The notes under the pieces are model-generated. The model worked only from the letters and a program-made list of their open reading frames with translations. It ran no database searches and had not been told where the DNA came from. This document shows, piece after piece, positions 62,628-64,000 of a stretch of DNA of 64,000 nucleotides (within the stretch, counting starts at the first letter, position 1; each line of letters opens with the position of its first letter). The translations under genes and the position numbers were made by a program. The DNA is taken from NCBI GenBank assembly GCA_029821755.1, contig JALGSV010000004.1:186001-250000 (forward strand), given 5' to 3'. Origin of the DNA: Candidatus Zipacnadum vermilionense (lineage in GTDB: Bacteria; Armatimonadota; Zipacnadia; Zipacnadales; Zipacnadaceae).

Positions 62628-63751
62628 CAAGCCGATTCCTTCCTCTCCAATAGGGCCAGCCCCCACTGCAGCGCCTGCGTCTCGGTCCGCACTTGCTTTT
62701 CGTCGCCGGCCTCCCGCGCAGTCTCGATCCGCCCCCGCATGAGCCGTACAAAGCGGCCCACGATCAGCTCCGGGGGATAGCGGCTCTCGGTGATCTCCTC
62801 CTGGGCCAAGAGCGCCTTGTCGCGCACCCGCACCCGGAAGAAGTCCGGCCCCAGGGCCTCCTCCAACTCGGCCGCGTCGTAGTGGAAACTGGGGTCGGCC
62901 AGGCCGGTCAGGACCACCTCCAGCACCAGGTCCTGGTCGCCTTGCCGCCGCAGGGCCTCGACCAACTGGTGGGCGTTGTCGTAGTCGGCGAGGTTGGCCT
63001 CGGTCTCCTCGCGCCGGAGCTGCCCCACAGGCAGGCGCTCATGGCGGGTCAGGCCGCCCCGGCTCAGCTCGACCCGCACCGCTTGGCCGCGCTCCGCCTG
63101 GTCAATCGCCGTGATCTCCGGCGAGCCGCTATACAGGGCGGTGACGCCGCCGGTGGAGTAGTCTCCGAAGCGGTGCCAGTGCCCCAGCGCCAGATAGTTC
63201 ATCCGGGTGTCGGCCACATTCCGCGGAGTCAGGGCCGGCTCCCCGCCTCCGAGTAAGTTCCCCAGCTGCAAGGAAGCGTGGATGACGCCGATGTTGAAGG
63301 GGGCGCTATCCTCCGCGGCCAGGTGCAGGCAGCCCGGCCCGCCGTGAACCAGTACCTCGCGCCCGGCCAGGGCCACAGGCCGGCCCTTGGGGTCGGTCAG
63401 CAGGTGGATGTGCTCCGGCAGGCCCTGCCGTAACCATTCCTCATACACTGAGCCGCGCGTGAGCGGGTCGTGCGTGCCCGGTAGGATGACGACCTCCGTG
63501 CCCGGCCCCGCCTGCCCCAACCTGCCCAGTTGCGCCCGCACGAACTCTACGGTCTTACGCGAGGGCTGGGCGCCGTCAAACAGGTCCCCGGCGATGACCA
63601 GGAGGTTGGTCGGTTGCGCCAGGCACTGATCCACCACCCGGGTGAAGGCCTCCCGCAACAACTGCCTGTGCTCCGCCGCCCGCGCGCCGAAGGCCTCCCC
63701 GGACATGCCCAGGTGTACGTCGCCGGTGTGTATGAGTGTGAAGCGATCCAT
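62627..63751 (-). CDS. SbcD/YhaO-like metallophosphoesterase (Mre11-type nuclease)
   Basis: 374 residues from MDRFTLIHTGDVHLGMSGEA. Motifs: GDVHLG (I), VIAGDLFDGAQPS (II), VVILPGTHDPLTRG (III), IHASLQLGNL (IV), and LALGHWHRF (V). Motif III reads GTHD where Mre11/SbcD normally has GNH(D/E), so one metal-ligand Asn is replaced by Thr. The C-terminal capping part (about 250-374) is divergent. It is the partner of the following SbcC/YhaN-like gene (stop and start share one base). The frame extends to 63874 without family support. Confidence 0.87.
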   Translation of the reverse strand: MDRFTLIHTGDVHLGMSGEAFGARAAEHRQLLREAFTRVVDQCLAQPTNLLVIAGDLFDGAQPSRKTVEFVRAQLGRLGQAGPGTEVVILPGTHDPLTRGSVYEEWLRQGLPEHIHLLTDPKGRPVALAGREVLVHGGPGCLHLAAEDSAPFNIGVIHASLQLGNLLGGGEPALTPRNVADTRMNYLALGHWHRFGDYSTGGVTALYSGSPEITAIDQAERGQAVRVELSRGGLTRHERLPVGQLRREETEANLADYDNAHQLVEALRRQGDQDLVLEVVLTGLADPSFHYDAAELEEALGPDFFRVRVRDKALLAQEEITESRYPPELIVGRFVRLMRGRIETAREAGDEKQVRTETQALQWGLALLERKESA

Positions 63752-63918
63752 AAGGTCGGCTCTCCGTCCCGGCCGCGCCCGGGTGGCTGACACCCCTCCT
63801 CGGCACCCCTCTCCCGAGCGGAGTACGCTCTCTGTATTCCACTTCTCGGCCCTGGCAACCTTCCTCCTCGCCATCTTTGGTCCCAGTGTCTCGGCAATTC
63901 AGAAAAAACCTTTCTACT

Positions 63919-63955
63919 AGCGAGGACTTTCCCTCGCTCAGAACGTATATATACG
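63919..63955. promoter_or_regulatory. Inverted repeat and A/T dyad in a divergent intergenic region
   Basis: AGCGAGG (63919-63925) pairs with CCTCGCT (63932-63938), 6-nt loop. Six nt later comes the perfect 12-bp palindrome CGTATATATACG (63944-63955). Together they occupy the gap between the nuclease gene (minus) and a gene starting at 63992 (plus), and could be an operator or a -10 region for the latter. Confidence 0.45.
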
Positions 63956-63991
63956 GGAGTCGCACAACGAGTTGTGAAGGAGGAATGTCTC

Positions 63992-64000
63992 ATGAGCGTC
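63992..64000 (+). CDS. Start of a plus-strand gene cut by the window end
   Basis: AAGGAGG at 63977-63983 is followed 8 nt later by ATG AGC GTC (63992-64000). Another ATG at 63985 is too close to the ribosome site. Only three codons are visible, so nothing can be said of the product. Confidence 0.6.

Overview
The window is GC-rich bacterial chromosome of a free-living, uncultivated-looking lineage. No plasmid, phage, insertion sequence, rRNA or CRISPR array was seen. The gene order atp operon - murA - mreB, together with a YqhQ-like DUF1385 gene beside argS and a YhaO/YhaN-like nuclease pair, points to the Terrabacteria side of the tree. The carbohydrate-rich gene set and dispersed GC-rich palindromes would suit Armatimonadota or a neighbour, but this placement is low-confidence inference. 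GTG and TTG starts are common (atpC, atpA, guaB, gmhA, GH20). Several sigma70-type promoters of the form TTGnnn-N17-TAnnnT are readable.

Layout. 1-5.2 kb (minus): tatA cut by the window edge, a degenerate tatA-like copy, a PfkB sugar kinase, a class I aminotransferase, mreB and murA. 5.4-12.9 kb (minus): a complete F-type ATP synthase operon, atpZ-I-B-E-F-H-A-G-D-C, driven by a near-consensus promoter that appears to give a leaderless atpZ. 13-19.9 kb (minus): a lipoprotein M28/glutaminyl-cyclase-like enzyme, an anti-sigma-like protein with no nearby sigma factor, a GH20 glycosidase, an aldo-keto reductase and a sugar isomerase-like TIM barrel. 20-23.6 kb (plus): FMN reductase, SDR and a large FAD enzyme. 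23.7-31.5 kb: hybrid histidine kinase, membrane-anchored unknown, mtaB, and a coupled focA/URO-D-family pair. 31.6-42 kb: rpmB, DUF1385, argS, two small membrane proteins, valS, and tig-clpP-clpX. 42-44.8 kb: seven tRNA genes, all minus and all with encoded CCA, interrupted by an acetyl-xylan-esterase-like enzyme. 45-52.6 kb: a glycyl-radical-enzyme remnant, Gfo/Idh/MocA oxidoreductase, queH, an MsmX/UgpC-type ATPase, guaB, cupin-type phosphoglucose isomerase, ROK kinase and gmhA. 52.6-64 kb: two tandem CAP-domain proteins, a BadF-type activase, an ArsB/NhaD permease with CBS protein and GT-C protein in an overlapping chain, small secreted and membrane proteins, and a yhaO/yhaN-like (SbcD/SbcC) pair.

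The most striking signal is two families of dispersed palindromes. Family A has the core GGCGGGCTAGAAAGCCCGCC with a CCACGCGGA tail and a related GCAGGC...GCCTGC form. Family B has a CTCACCCCC lead and a CCCTCTCC...GGAGAGGG stem. Most copies lie between genes, often touching stop codons. One A copy lies in frame inside the FAD enzyme, one B copy lies in frame inside ValRS, and one B copy forms the tail of the BadF-type activase. This resembles the behaviour of Rickettsia palindromic elements and is the best candidate here for an undescribed system.
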